The notes beneath the pieces were generated by a model that saw only the letters and a program-made list of their open reading frames with translations, did not search any database and was not told the DNA's origin. Positions 1 to 9,355 of a DNA stretch of 52,795 nucleotides are shown in pieces (the first letter of the stretch is position 1; the number at the start of each line of letters is the position of its first letter). A program made the position numbers and the translations under genes. The stretch comes from an uncultured Clostridia bacterium (GTDB lineage Bacteria > Bacillota_I > Bacilli_A > RF39 > UBA660). The DNA lies in contig CAMBUO010000008.1 in NCBI GenBank assembly GCA_945871105.1, positions 1-52,795 on the forward strand. Reading direction: 5' to 3'.

Positions 1-70
1 TTGTTTAAAATAAAAACTACCAAGATAATTTATATTATTATTTTGGTAGTTTATTTAGATTTTATAAGTA

Positions 71-523
71 TTATTTTAATTCTTCTATCATTAAGTTTTT
101 AATATAATCAATATCCGTAAAAAATAAGTTCAGTCCACTAGATTTTAAAGATAACATGTACTCAAAATCATCTATAATTTCTTTTTCAACTGCAGATGAT
201 ATTTTTATAAATTTACCATCAATTGTATGTCTACTTTGAATATATTTTTCTAATGTCGGAAAAGCATTTTGAATTAAAATAGCTATTTTTTTTATTAATA
301 TTGTTTTGCAAGTTCCGTATTTCTTTTCTTTTTTATCAATAATAGTTTTATATTTTTCAATTTTAGTACTTAAAGGAATAAACCTTAATATATCATCATC
401 TTTTATAGCTAAGTAAGATGGTCTGGAATGACCATTTTCATGATTTATCATTAAACCTTTATTATTGATTCTATCAAAAAATTCATCTTTGATATGATAT
501 AAATATCCAGTCTGTACTTTCAC
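71..523 (-). CDS. Type III toxin-antitoxin endoribonuclease toxin, ToxN/CptN-like
   Basis: A 150-aa protein resembling CptN/ToxN toxins, which cut RNA and are held inactive by a repeat RNA antitoxin. Visible family features are RPSYLAI near residue 33, FIPLSTKIEKYK near 50, LIQNAFPTLEKYI near 80 and a HTIDG motif near 100. I start it at GTG 523, because AGGAG (532-536) lies 8 nt upstream; the ATG at 553 has no ribosome site and abuts a terminator. Upstream on the same strand are a promoter, two 49-50-nt repeats and a terminator, the standard type III order. The family is assigned from remembered sequence patterns; activity is inferred. Confidence 0.85.
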   Translation of the reverse strand: MKVQTGYLYHIKDEFFDRINNKGLMINHENGHSRPSYLAIKDDDILRFIPLSTKIEKYKTIIDKKEKKYGTCKTILIKKIAILIQNAFPTLEKYIQSRHTIDGKFIKISSAVEKEIIDDFEYMLSLKSSGLNLFFTDIDYIKNLMIEELK

Positions 524-554
524 GTTATCAACTCCTGTACATACTTCTATCATA

Positions 555-591
555 AAATAAAAGAAAACTCCATTATATTAACAGAGTTTTC
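555..591 (-). terminator. Terminator between antitoxin RNA repeats and toxin gene
   Basis: An 8-bp inverted repeat, GAAAACTC/GAGTTTTC (584-591 with 563-570), is followed on the minus strand by TTTTATTTTA. In type III systems a leaky terminator here sets the ratio of antitoxin RNA to toxin mRNA. It lies immediately before the toxin ribosome site. Confidence 0.85.
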
Positions 592-724
592 AAACATTTA
601 CAACCGAGATCATTTATTGCTCGCGCCACTCGGAAGCGATTAACATTTCACGACTAGGATCATTTATTGCTCGCACCACCTAGAAGCGATTAACATTTAC
701 ATATTAAGGCACCTTTTCAAATTC
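592..724 (-). ncRNA. Type III antitoxin RNA (tandem repeats)
   Basis: Two full repeats and a partial third with periods of 49 and 50 nt; the shared ACATTT segments begin at 594, 643 and 693. Each unit holds a conserved core (ATCATTTATTGCTCGC) flanked by a 5-nt inverted repeat that differs between units while keeping its pairing: CCGAG/CTCGG in one, CTAGG/CCTAG in the other. Such covariation supports a folded RNA. Type III antitoxins are processed into pseudoknotted units by their toxin. The position, repeat number and downstream terminator all fit; the pseudoknot itself is inferred. Confidence 0.83.
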
Positions 725-730
725 AATAAT

Positions 731-759
731 AATATACTATATTTTATGATAAAAGTCAA
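731..759 (-). promoter_or_regulatory. Sigma-A-type promoter of the type III TA locus
   Basis: On the minus strand TTGACT (754-759) and TATATT (731-736) are separated by 17 nt. Transcription would start near 724, just ahead of the antitoxin repeats. Confidence 0.75.
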
Positions 760-868
760 TCTTATATCATAAAATTCGCAAATTTTCATTAGCATTAATA
801 TTATATGAAGTTATTAGCTTTTTAAACATAATATTAATATAAATTTCAATTATTACATAAAATTAATT

Positions 869-1601
869 ATGAATAAGATATTGCTTTCTTTTATATTAAC
901 TAGTATAGCAGGTTTATCAACTATTCTTGGTTATTTTATTATTTACATAAAAGGTAATAAAAATAAAATTATTTCTAGCCATTGCTAGTGGAGTAATGTT
1001 AACTATTTCTGTAACTGATCTTATACCATAATCTTTTACTTATTTAAAAGATTATAATTTCTTTTTTAGATTATTATTAATTACCTTTTCTTTTATTTTA
1101 GGAATATTTTTATCATATTATATTTCTTTAAAAGTAGAAAAAGAACATACTAATTCTTTAAAAAAAATAGGAATAATTTCGATGTTAGCTATTATTTTAC
1201 ATAATATACCAGAAGGAATTATTACTTTTATGGTAACAGGAATCAATTTAAATTTAGGTATTAAATTAGTAATTGCTATTAGTTTACATAATATACCAGA
1301 AGGTATAAGTATTGCTATTCCACTTTTTTATGCAACTAAAAAGAAATTAAAAACTTTTCTCATGGTTTTAATTTCCGGTTTAAGTGAAATATTAGGAGCA
1401 ATTCTTTCTTATTTATTTTTAAGTAAATTCATGAATAACTTTTTAATAGGTAATATCTTTAGTTTAATAGCAGGTATCATGATAAATATTAGTTTAACGG
1501 AAATATTACCGGAAACTTTTAAATATCAAGAAAATAAATATTTATATTTAGGATTTAGTTTAGGAGTAATAATAATGATTATAAGTCATTTTATTCTTTA
1601 A
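869..1601 (+). pseudogene. ZIP-family metal transporter, frameshifted and with a nonsense codon
   Basis: The 3' part encodes the ZIP core with two HNIPEG motifs, the metal-binding signature of ZupT/ZIP zinc and iron importers, and several membrane segments. The 5' part starts at ATG 869 but ends in TAG after about 39 codons. A frame change in the A-rich stretch near 960-980 leads into LAIASGVMLTISVTDLIP, then a TAA at 1029-1031 where the family has Glu. Two independent lesions argue for decay rather than a sequencing slip. The 3' end overlaps the convergent yigZ-like gene by 4 nt. A fragment restarting at 1182 could be translated but would lack the first helices. Confidence 0.8.
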
Positions 1602-2164
1602 AAATAATTTTCTTCTAATAATTCATAATTAATATTTAAATTATTTAATTTAGTTAAAATATCTTTATTAACAAGTAAATAATAAATTATATTATTACTA
1701 TAAATTATATTTATAATATTATCTTTATTAAGAAAAGATAATTTTTTTTGATCATTATAGTCTAAGATAATTTTAATTTTATATTTAAGTTCTAAAGGTA
1801 CTAAATTAGTCTTTTTAAGACATAAACTACAACTATTAGAATAGGCTCTTATTAAACCACCACTTCCTAATTTAATACCCCCAAAATAACGAATAACAAT
1901 ACAGATAACATGATTTAAATTATTTTTTTTTAAAACTTCTAAAATAGGTAATCCGGCTGTACCAGATGGTTCATTATCATCGTCAAATTTAATATTATTA
2001 TCAAGAATATAAGCATAACAAATATGAGTTGCATCTTTATATTCTTTTTTTAAATTAATTAAATAATTATTAATATCTTCTTTAGAATGTATTTTATATA
2101 AATAAGTAATAAATCTTGATTTATTAATAATTAATTCATTTATACAATTATTTTCTATTATCAT
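1598..2164 (-). CDS. yigZ: YigZ/IMPACT family protein
   Basis: A 188-aa protein of the UPF0029/IMPACT family. The conserved block DDNEPSGTAGLPIL (about residues 61-74) and VIRYFGGIKLGSGGLIRAY (about 91-109) are the family signature. The bacterial role is unclear; eukaryotic IMPACT modulates the Gcn2 kinase. It starts at ATG 2164 with AAAGGAA upstream. The C-terminal domain is weakly conserved, as usual. It is convergent with the ZIP pseudogene, with no space for a separate terminator. Confidence 0.88.
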   Translation of the reverse strand: MIIENNCINELIINKSRFITYLYKIHSKEDINNYLINLKKEYKDATHICYAYILDNNIKFDDDNEPSGTAGLPILEVLKKNNLNHVICIVIRYFGGIKLGSGGLIRAYSNSCSLCLKKTNLVPLELKYKIKIILDYNDQKKLSFLNKDNIINIIYSNNIIYYLLVNKDILTKLNNLNINYELLEENYF

Positions 2165-2323
2165 AATAAGTTCCTTTTCTATATTATAACTTAATTTAGA
2201 AAATTTGTAAAAATAATTAATTTAATGATTATTAAATGTAAAATATGTCAAATAAATTTAATAAATTATGTATAATTATTTATTTTTATAGATAAAAGAT
2301 ATTCAATTCTTAAAATTTAGCTT

Positions 2324-2352
2324 TTGACATCTATTTATTAGTCTGTTATATT
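2324..2352 (+). promoter_or_regulatory. recA promoter
   Basis: TTGACA (2324-2329), a 17-nt spacer and TATATT (2347-2352) form a near-consensus sigma-A promoter about 100 nt before recA. The leader holds inverted repeats (AAGTAAT/ATTACTT and TGATAAG/CTTATCA, about 2373-2418). I do not see the usual Firmicutes LexA box, so the control of this recA is open. Confidence 0.65.
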
Positions 2353-2452
2353 TGATTTGTCCATGGAAGTTTATTGATAAGTAATAGTCAAATTACTTGA
2401 TTATTTAAGCTTATCAAGTTACAATTAAATTAGTTAAGATATGAGGAGGATT

Positions 2453-3469
2453 ATGGAAAAAAATAAAGAAGTTGATAAAGCATTAGAAAGTGTTTTAGCT
2501 GATTTGGAGAAACAATTTGGAAAAGGAGCTGTAATGAGACTTGGAGATAATCATCATGCTAAAGTAGAAGTAGTTTCAAGTGGATCACTAGCTTTAGATA
2601 TTGCTCTTGGAGCAGGTGGTTATCCTAAAGGAAGAATAATTGAAATATTTGGGCCGGAATCAAGTGGTAAAACAACATTTGCTTTACATGCAATAGCTGA
2701 AGTGCAAAAATTAGGAGGAAGAGCGGCTTTTATTGATGCTGAACATGCCTTAGATCCTGTTTATGCTAAAAATTTAGGTGTTGATATTAATAATTTATTA
2801 TTGGCTCAACCAGATACCGGAGAACAAGCCTTAGAAATATGTGAAGCTTTAGTTAGAAGTGATGCTATTAGTATTGTAGTAATCGATTCTGTTGCTGCTC
2901 TTGTTCCTCAAGCAGAAATTGATGGAGAAATGGGAGATTCTCATGTTGGTTTACAGGCTAGATTAATGAGCCAAGCTTTAAGAAAATTATCTGGAACGAT
3001 TAATAAAACCAAAACAATTGCTATCTTTATCAATCAATTAAGAGAAAAAGTAGGGGTTATGTTTGGAAATCCTGAAACAACTCCAGGAGGAAGAGCTTTA
3101 AAATTTTATGCTTCGATTAGATTAGATGTTAGAAAATCCGAGGCTATTAAAATAGGTGATAGTATAGCAGGAAATAAAACTAATATTAAAGTTGTTAAAA
3201 ATAAAATAGCTCCTCCATTTAGAACAGCAACGGTTGATATCATGTATGGAGAAGGAGTTAGTAAAGAAGGCGAAATAATTGATCTAGGAGTAGATACAGG
3301 AGTCATCGAAAAATCTGGTTCTTGGTTTGCTTATAAAGGAGAAAAATTAGGTCAAGGAAAAGAAAACGTTAAAGTACTTCTAAAAACTAATAAAAAATTA
3401 GCTGAAGAAATAGAAAAACAAATAAGAGAATTCTATAATATAAACGATACTAATAATAAAGATAAATAA
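2453..3469 (+). CDS. recA: Recombinase RecA
   Basis: A 338-aa RecA, the strand-exchange ATPase of homologous recombination and SOS co-protease. Visible are Walker [10 protein letters not shown] (about 67-75), the [11 protein letters not shown] Walker B region, loop L1/L2 residues ([20 protein letters not shown]) and the lysine-rich tail. The start is ATG 2453: the earlier in-frame ATG at 2441 overlaps the ribosome site GAGGAGG itself. It is followed by cotE on the same strand after 63 nt. Length and motifs are complete. Confidence 0.98.
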   Translation: MEKNKEVDKALESVLADLEKQFGKGAVMRLGDNHHAKVEVVSSGSLALDIALGAGGYPKGRIIEIFGPESSGKTTFALHAIAEVQKLGGRAAFIDAEHALDPVYAKNLGVDINNLLLAQPDTGEQALEICEALVRSDAISIVVIDSVAALVPQAEIDGEMGDSHVGLQARLMSQALRKLSGTINKTKTIAIFINQLREKVGVMFGNPETTPGGRALKFYASIRLDVRKSEAIKIGDSIAGNKTNIKVVKNKIAPPFRTATVDIMYGEGVSKEGEIIDLGVDTGVIEKSGSWFAYKGEKLGQGKENVKVLLKTNKKLAEEIEKQIREFYNINDTNNKDK

Positions 3470-3532
3470 TTAAATCTTAATAAATAGTATTCAAAACATA
3501 AATTCTTGCATAAATTAAATTGAGGAGGATTT

Positions 3533-4063
3533 ATGTCTAGTTATAGAGAAATTGTTACGAAAGCTGTTTTAGGAAAAGGTAAAAAAATATTTAATCATAG
3601 TCATTTTGTAAATGTTAATAATACCCCTAGTAATGTACTTGGTTGTTGGGTTATTAATCATAATTTTAAAGGTAATAAAGAAGGATCAGTTATTACAGTT
3701 ACAGGTAGTTATGATATAAATATTTGGTATTCTTATGATAATGATACAAAAACTGATGTTGTAAAAGAAACCTTTAATTATAAAGAAAATGTTAATATTC
3801 GTGAAAAAGAAGGTGTTGATTACTCTGATGCTTCTATTATTGTTCGTTCTTTAAAAGATCCTACTTGTCGTGAAGTAAAAATTGATGGTAATAAAATCAA
3901 TTATAAAGTAGAAGAAGAACTTGGAATTGAATTAATAGGTGATACTAAAGTAAAAATATTAGCCGATGATAATATGGATGATTGGGAAGAAATTGTAGAT
4001 GAATCCGATGCTATGAAAGAAATAGATGAAACGGTTGATGAAGATTATTTAGATAAAAAATAA
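3533..4063 (+). CDS. cotE: Outer spore coat morphogenetic protein CotE
   Basis: A 176-aa protein closely following CotE, which organises the outer coat on the forespore surface. Characteristic stretches are YREIVTKAVLGKGKK at the N-terminus, LGCWVINH near residue 42, YDINIWYSYDNDTKT near 61 and SIIVRSLKDPTC near 103, with the acidic C-terminal tail typical of the family. It has the strong ribosome site GAGGAGG. Its presence is good evidence for endospore formation in a Bacilli lineage. The tail (MDDWEEIVDESDAMKE) is longer than I recall for Bacillus. Confidence 0.93.
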   Translation: MSSYREIVTKAVLGKGKKIFNHSHFVNVNNTPSNVLGCWVINHNFKGNKEGSVITVTGSYDINIWYSYDNDTKTDVVKETFNYKENVNIREKEGVDYSDASIIVRSLKDPTCREVKIDGNKINYKVEEELGIELIGDTKVKILADDNMDDWEEIVDESDAMKEIDETVDEDYLDKK

Positions 4064-4088
4064 TATAAGAAATTTATATTATTTTTTT
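4059..4088. terminator. Bidirectional terminator between cotE and a membrane-protein gene
   Basis: The 10-bp stem AATAATATAA/TTATATTATT (4059-4068 with 4074-4083) has A-runs on the left and T-runs on the right, so it can end both convergent transcripts. Confidence 0.8.
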
Positions 4089-4464
4089 AATTAAAAGCTA
4101 TTTCTACATCAAGGTTTTCATCATTAATAGCAATAGTTAAAAAGATAATACCACTTATTAAAACTAAGAAAGATCCTAAAAAAGACATATAAGTTAATAC
4201 TTTCTTTTTATTAGTATCATTTAACTTTAATTTTTTTATATCATCATAACTTGATTTAGCAAAGTAATAATAAATTATTATTAAAATAGTAAAAATAAGA
4301 ATCAGTAAATTTTGATATTCTTTTCTACTTTTTTCATCTTGGTTAATTAGAAAGTTTTTTTCTTTACTATTAGCATACCAACTTAAAATAATAATAAAGA
4401 TATAAATTACCCAGATATAATTTTCTATTTTAATATCATTTAGTTTATCTAATCTATCTTCCAT
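4087..4464 (-). CDS. Small membrane protein of unknown function
   Basis: A 125-aa protein I do not recognise. It has three hydrophobic segments (about residues 16-32, 52-70 and 92-113) separated by charged, lysine-rich stretches, as in a small integral membrane protein. No Shine-Dalgarno is evident before ATG 4464, so the start is uncertain. It is transcribed toward cotE and shares its terminator. No function is proposed. Confidence 0.6.
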   Translation of the reverse strand: MEDRLDKLNDIKIENYIWVIYIFIIILSWYANSKEKNFLINQDEKSRKEYQNLLILIFTILIIIYYYFAKSSYDDIKKLKLNDTNKKKVLTYMSFLGSFLVLISGIIFLTIAINDENLDVEIAFN

Positions 4465-4499
4465 ATTATATGATATTAAATTAAGATATTTATTATTTA

Positions 4500-4526
4500 T
4501 AGAAAAAGCAGATTTTATTATCTGCT
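4500..4526 (-). terminator. Minus-strand terminator after the ABC remnant
   Basis: Stem AGCAGAT/ATCTGCT (4520-4526 with 4507-4513) followed on the minus strand by a T-run (TTTTCT). It directly abuts the stop codon of the remnant. Confidence 0.75.
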
Positions 4527-4745
4527 TACTTAACTTTTTCTAAATCATATATTTTATCAACCATTTGACATACATTAGGGGAATGGGTAACAATTATTAC
4601 ACATTTATCATCTTCATGAGCTAGTTTTTGAAAAATATCTAAGATTTCTTTTTCCGTTATTTTATCTAAATTACCCGCTGGTTTATCAGCAATTATCTAT
4701 AAGATAAACTTATAGCAATAGCAACTCTCTGTTATATAGAATATT
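4526..4745 (-). pseudogene. Remnant of an ABC transporter ATP-binding protein
   Basis: The minus strand encodes pieces of an ABC ATPase C-terminal half: QRVAIAIS after the signature region, then a frame break, then ADKPAGNLDKITEKEIL (Walker B/D-loop area; EPTGNLD in intact LolD/MacB-type proteins) and CVIIVTHSPNV with the H-loop histidine, ending at TAA 4526-4528. Walker A and most of the gene are absent and an in-frame TAA precedes QRVAIA. This is a degraded fragment, probably of a LolD-like exporter ATPase. Confidence 0.8.
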
Positions 4746-4789
4746 TGTTGTTTTAAGACAACCGATAGGAAAATTTTTTGAAGAACAAT

Positions 4790-4827
4790 AAAAAATATGC
4801 TTATTCAATAAAAGAGCATATTTTTTT
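4790..4827. terminator. Bidirectional terminator downstream of the broken yafQ
   Basis: AAAAAATATGC (4790-4800) pairs with GCATATTTTTT (4816-4826), giving a strong hairpin with T-runs on either strand. It ends the relB/yafQ transcript and separates it from the ABC remnant. Confidence 0.75.
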
Positions 4828-4847
4828 AACTTAAAACATCATTTTGA

Positions 4848-5127
4848 TTAAAATAAATCACTATGTGATCCGGTTTCAATTAAAAATAATATTAATTCAT
4901 CATAGTTTTTCTTATATACCAATAACCAATCTGGTTCTATATGACATTCTCTGCAATTTTGAAAACGTAAATTATTTACAAGTGAATGATCTCTGTTTTT
5001 TAAATCTAATTTTTCATCATTTGCTAGTTTATTTACAATTTCAGTTAATTTTGATAAATCCTTATTTTTTTTTTAGATTTTTAAGTTCTTTTTTAAAAGC
5101 TGAGGTCATTATTATTTCGTATTTCAT
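4848..5127 (-). pseudogene. YafQ-like RelE-family mRNA interferase, frameshifted at an A10 tract
   Basis: The start codon overlaps the relB stop (TAATG), the usual antitoxin-toxin coupling. Reading begins MKYEIIMTSAFKKELKNLKKK and then hits TAA just after a run of ten A (5064-5073 as T on the plus strand). Removing one A restores a 92-aa YafQ, the exact size of E. coli YafQ, ending with VEPDW-like IEPDWLLVYK and the catalytic-site tail TGSHSDLF. Only the homopolymer disrupts it. This may be real inactivation, a slippery or phase-variable tract, or an assembly error. Confidence 0.82.
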
Positions 5128-5411
5128 TAATCAATATCCTTTAAAGCTTCATCAAAATTTTTATATTTCTTAGCTTCGATTTTACCTTCTTCAATAGCTT
5201 CAACTTCTTCTATAGCACTGAGTAATCTAGCATTTGGAGCTTCCATTGATGGTATAAAAGGAATGCTTTGTTCTCTAACACTTTGAGATAGAAACATATT
5301 AAGGGCAACACTTGTATTCATTCCAAGACTCTTAAATAATTTATCAGCTTCTTTTTTTAAATTTTTATCTACTCTAAAACTCATGTTTATTGCATTAGAA
5401 ATATTATTCAT
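5127..5411 (-). CDS. RelB/DinJ-family antitoxin
   Basis: A 94-aa antitoxin. The N-terminal ribbon-helix-helix (MSFRVDKNLKKEADKLFKSL, then NTSVALNMFLSQ) is typical of RelB/DinJ, which dimerises, binds its own operator and neutralises a YafQ-type toxin through its C-terminal part. GGAG lies 7 nt before ATG 5411. Its toxin gene overlaps by one base and is frameshifted, so it may now be an orphan antitoxin. Confidence 0.9.
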   Translation of the reverse strand: MNNISNAINMSFRVDKNLKKEADKLFKSLGMNTSVALNMFLSQSVREQSIPFIPSMEAPNARLLSAIEEVEAIEEGKIEAKKYKNFDEALKDID

Positions 5412-5434
5412 TATATCATCTCCAATCTATAGGA

Positions 5435-5490
5435 ATTATATCATATCTACATCAATTAGTCAATATATCTTCAATATATTGTCAATATTA
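5435..5490 (-). promoter_or_regulatory. relB promoter and repeat-rich putative operator
   Basis: On the minus strand TTGACT (5458-5463) and TATAAT (5435-5440) are 17 nt apart. Over and upstream of the -35 lie three similar CAATAT-containing repeats spaced about 10-11 nt (5460-5490), a pattern fitting cooperative binding by a ribbon-helix-helix dimer. RelB autoregulation is family knowledge; binding here is inferred. Confidence 0.6.
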
Positions 5491-5532
5491 TTTTATGTTA
5501 TTTGTTTTATTTTATGCATATAAATATTAATA

Positions 5533-5556
5533 AAAAAACGAACTCTTAAAAGTTCG
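5533..5556 (-). terminator. Terminator after the tRNA pair
   Basis: CGAACT/AGTTCG hairpin just downstream of tRNA-Leu on the minus strand, followed by a T7 run. Confidence 0.8.
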
Positions 5557-5571
5557 ATATATGCATAAGAT

Positions 5572-5654
5572 TGGTGCGGGTAACAGGAATCGAACCTGCA
5601 CTCCGAAGAACTAGTTCCTAAGACTAGCGCGTCTGCCAGTTCCGCCATACCCGC
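5572..5654 (-). tRNA. tRNA-Leu (anticodon TAG)
   Basis: Full cloverleaf with long variable arm, acceptor GCGGGTA/TACCCGC, anticodon loop CTTAGGA and encoded CCA. It is the second gene of a two-tRNA minus-strand unit. Confidence 0.95.
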
Positions 5655-5667
5655 AAAAAAACAAAAA

Positions 5668-5744
5668 TGGTGGACCCTATAGGACTCGAACCTATGACCG
5701 CCCGGTTATGAGCCGGATGCTCTAACCAACTGAGCTAAGGGTCC
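5668..5744 (-). tRNA. tRNA with CAT anticodon (tRNA-Ile2 or elongator tRNA-Met)
   Basis: Acceptor GGACCCT/AGGGTCC, anticodon loop CTCATAA and encoded CCA. The body (GGACC start, CTCATAA loop) resembles lysidine-modified tRNA-Ile2 of Bacilli more than elongator Met. The initiator tRNA is at 24074. The identity would be decided by TilS determinants. Confidence 0.85.
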
Positions 5745-5775
5745 ATTTCACATTTGCTAATTTATAATACCATAA

Positions 5776-6351
5776 TTAATTTATTAAATCAATATCTTTT
5801 TGTAAAAAAATGTTACCTAAATTTTTTAAAGCTTTTTGACGAGGACTAATTTTATTCTTTTCAGGGATAGTCATATCGGATAAAAATTTATCTTGATAAA
5901 GAAAAATACTATCAAATCCAAATCCCATATTTATTTGTTCTCTATAAGCAATTGTTCCTTTTAAAACAGATTCACTTGTTTCCAGATGTTTCCCATCATA
6001 AAAAGCAAAAGCCGAAACAAATTGACAATTTCGATTCTCTTTATCTTTCATCATATTAAGAAGAGCTTGATTTTTTTCAGAATCGGTTTTCTTTTCGCCT
6101 AAAAAACGATTAGTTAAAACGCCAGGGAAACCATTTAAAACTTCTATTTCTAAACCACTATCTTCAGCTAAAGTAGGTATTTTGGTTTTTTCATAAATAG
6201 TTTTAGCTTTAATAATAGCATTTTCTAAAAAAGTTTTACCATTTTCATCTACTTCAATTTTTTCATTTAAATCTTTTAAAGATAAAACTTTAGTCTTTAA
6301 GATATCTTCTACTTCTTTAACTTTACCTAAATTAGTAGTTGCAAATAACAT
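5776..6351 (-). CDS. rdgB: XTP/dITP diphosphatase, RdgB/HAM1 family
   Basis: A 191-aa house-cleaning enzyme that hydrolyses deaminated purine triphosphates (XTP, dITP, ITP) to monophosphates. It begins with the family substrate-loop signature FATTNLGKVKEV and has EDSGLEIEVLNGFPGV (near 62-77, catalytic acidic residues), GFGFDSIF (near 148) and SPRQKALKNL at the C-terminus. The ribosome site is GGTGAT before ATG 6351. It is divergent from murD across about 90 nt. Confidence 0.95.
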   Translation of the reverse strand: MLFATTNLGKVKEVEDILKTKVLSLKDLNEKIEVDENGKTFLENAIIKAKTIYEKTKIPTLAEDSGLEIEVLNGFPGVLTNRFLGEKKTDSEKNQALLNMMKDKENRNCQFVSAFAFYDGKHLETSESVLKGTIAYREQINMGFGFDSIFLYQDKFLSDMTIPEKNKISPRQKALKNLGNIFLQKDIDLIN

Positions 6352-6443
6352 AATATCACCAAAAACATTATAAGTTAAATTAATTTTATAGTCAACTTAT
6401 TTACTTTTAACTTAATAAATAATATAATTAACTTGGTGAGAAT

Positions 6444-7787
6444 ATGTTTCAAAATAAAAAAATATTAGTTTTAGGAGCAGCTAGAAGTGGAACAGCTTGT
6501 TGCTTTAAATTAATCAAATTAAATAATGAAGTAGTCTTAAATGATTCTAAAGAAGAAAGTAAATTAGATAGTGAAAAAATAAAAGAATTAAAAGAATTGG
6601 GAGTAAAATGTGTTTTTGGTTCGCATCCTGATGAATTATTAGATGAAACTTTTGATTATGTTATTAAAAATCCTGGGATTAGAAATGATCATAAATATGT
6701 TTTAAAAGCTAATGAATTAAATATTCCAGTTATTAATGAAGTAGAGTTTGCCTATCACTTATTACCTAAAGTAAAATTAATTGCTATTACAGGTACTAAT
6801 GGTAAAACAACAACAACGACATTAACCTATAATATTTTGAAAAATTATTATGGAGAAAGAGTTAAATTAGCTGGTAATATTGGTTATCCTTTAACTAGTA
6901 TTCTTGATTCAATTAAAGAAAATGATATTTTAGTTATGGAAATATCTTGCCAACAATTAGCTAATTTAGATAAATTTAAACCTGATATAGCTCTTTTAAC
7001 TAATTTAAGTCCAGCTCATATTGATTTTTTTGGTGATTATGCTACTTATAAAAAAGTTAAAGCAAAGTTATTTAAAAATCAAACTAAAGATGATATAGCT
7101 ATTATTAATGAAGATAATTTAGATAGTTTAGAAGAAACGAAGAATATTTTAAGTCAGAAACTTTATTTTTCTTTAGAAAAGAAAACTGATGCTTGTTATT
7201 TAAATAATGATTTAATTTATCAAGATGAAATTATTATGAATCGAGATCAGATGTTTTTAAAAGGAAATCACAATGTTAGTAATGCTTTAGGAGCTATTAC
7301 TATTGCTAAGATATTAAATGTTCCTAGTAAAAATATTAGGGAAGTTTTAGAAAGTTTTCGGGGTGTTGAACATCGTTTAGAATTAGTTGATATTGTTAAT
7401 GATCGTAAATTTTATAATGATACCGAGGCTACTAATATTAAATGTACGCAAATAGCTTTATCTGCTTTTAAAGAACCAATTATTTTATTTTTAGGTGGAC
7501 TAGAAAGAGGTCAAAAATTTGAAGATTTAACGCCATATATGCAAAATGTTAAATTAATTTTGGGAATAGGAGAATGTCGAGAAAGAGTTTTCGAATATGG
7601 TAATAGTTTAGGTATTAAAACTATTATTCATGAACATTTAAAAGATGCTTTTAAAGATGCATATAGTAATTCTTTGGAAAATGATGTTATTCTTTTAAGT
7701 CCGGCTTCAGCTTCATGGGATCAATATAAAGAATGTGAGGAAAGGGGAGCAGAATTTAAAAAATTGGTAGGTGATTTAAAGAAATGA
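6444..7787 (+). CDS. murD: UDP-N-acetylmuramoylalanine--D-glutamate ligase
   Basis: A 447-aa Mur ligase that adds D-glutamate to UDP-MurNAc-L-alanine in cytoplasmic peptidoglycan synthesis. The N-terminal Rossmann region ([10 protein letters not shown]) is followed by the ATP loop GTNGKTTTT (about 117-125), [16 protein letters not shown], the central HN motif ([11 protein letters not shown]) and C-terminal [17 protein letters not shown], which separates MurD from MurC/E/F. GGTGAG precedes the ATG. The TGA stop overlaps the next gene's ATG (ATGA), indicating translational coupling. Confidence 0.97.
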   Translation: MFQNKKILVLGAARSGTACCFKLIKLNNEVVLNDSKEESKLDSEKIKELKELGVKCVFGSHPDELLDETFDYVIKNPGIRNDHKYVLKANELNIPVINEVEFAYHLLPKVKLIAITGTNGKTTTTTLTYNILKNYYGERVKLAGNIGYPLTSILDSIKENDILVMEISCQQLANLDKFKPDIALLTNLSPAHIDFFGDYATYKKVKAKLFKNQTKDDIAIINEDNLDSLEETKNILSQKLYFSLEKKTDACYLNNDLIYQDEIIMNRDQMFLKGNHNVSNALGAITIAKILNVPSKNIREVLESFRGVEHRLELVDIVNDRKFYNDTEATNIKCTQIALSAFKEPIILFLGGLERGQKFEDLTPYMQNVKLILGIGECRERVFEYGNSLGIKTIIHEHLKDAFKDAYSNSLENDVILLSPASASWDQYKECEERGAEFKKLVGDLKK

Positions 7788-8029
7788 AAGTATTAAAAAA
7801 TCGTATTTATAAGCATTTTAAAGGAGATTATTATTTAGTAATTGATATTGCTATTCATTCAGAAACTGGAGAAGAGTTAGTTGTTTATAGACAATTATAT
7901 GGTGATGGTTCTTTATATGCTAGACCAAAAGAGTTATTCACATCCCTTGTGGATAAAAATAAATATCCTGAAGTAAAACAAAAATATCGTTTTGAACTTC
8001 AAGAGATTGAAAGTAAAAATAAACAATAG
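7784..8029 (+). CDS. DUF1653 family protein
   Basis: An 81-aa protein with the DUF1653 pattern: [29 protein letters not shown] in pieces, then [13 protein letters not shown]. It is a small single-domain protein, often found alone in Firmicutes, with no established role. It overlaps murD by 4 nt and lies 9 nt before enolase, so it probably shares their transcript. Confidence 0.85.
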   Translation: MKVLKNRIYKHFKGDYYLVIDIAIHSETGEELVVYRQLYGDGSLYARPKELFTSLVDKNKYPEVKQKYRFELQEIESKNKQ

Positions 8030-9276
<1,247 letters not shown>

Positions 9277-9305
9277 AATTTTCCTTATTTTTTTTCTATT
9301 TCTGA

Positions 9306-9334
9306 TTGTAAAAATTTTTTTCTTGTGGTACTAT
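9306..9334 (+). promoter_or_regulatory. Extended -10 promoter of the TasA/SipW operon
   Basis: TTGTAA (9306-9311), a 17-nt spacer and TACTAT (9329-9334) preceded by TGG (extended -10). The same GTGGTACTAT block occurs before the DGR target gene at 50222-50231. Confidence 0.65.
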
Positions 9335-9355
9335 ATTAATATACGGAGGTCTAGC

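Noticed and set aside
600-710. Tandem T-box antiterminators on the minus strand (TGGTGCGAGC and TGGCGCGAGC look T-box-like)
   Set aside because: The ACC of the T-box core is missing, no specifier stem is present, and the downstream gene is a type III toxin, so the antitoxin-RNA reading explains everything.
2165-2323. Possible gene or RNA upstream of recA
   Set aside because: No frame or structure beyond AT-rich sequence is supportable there.
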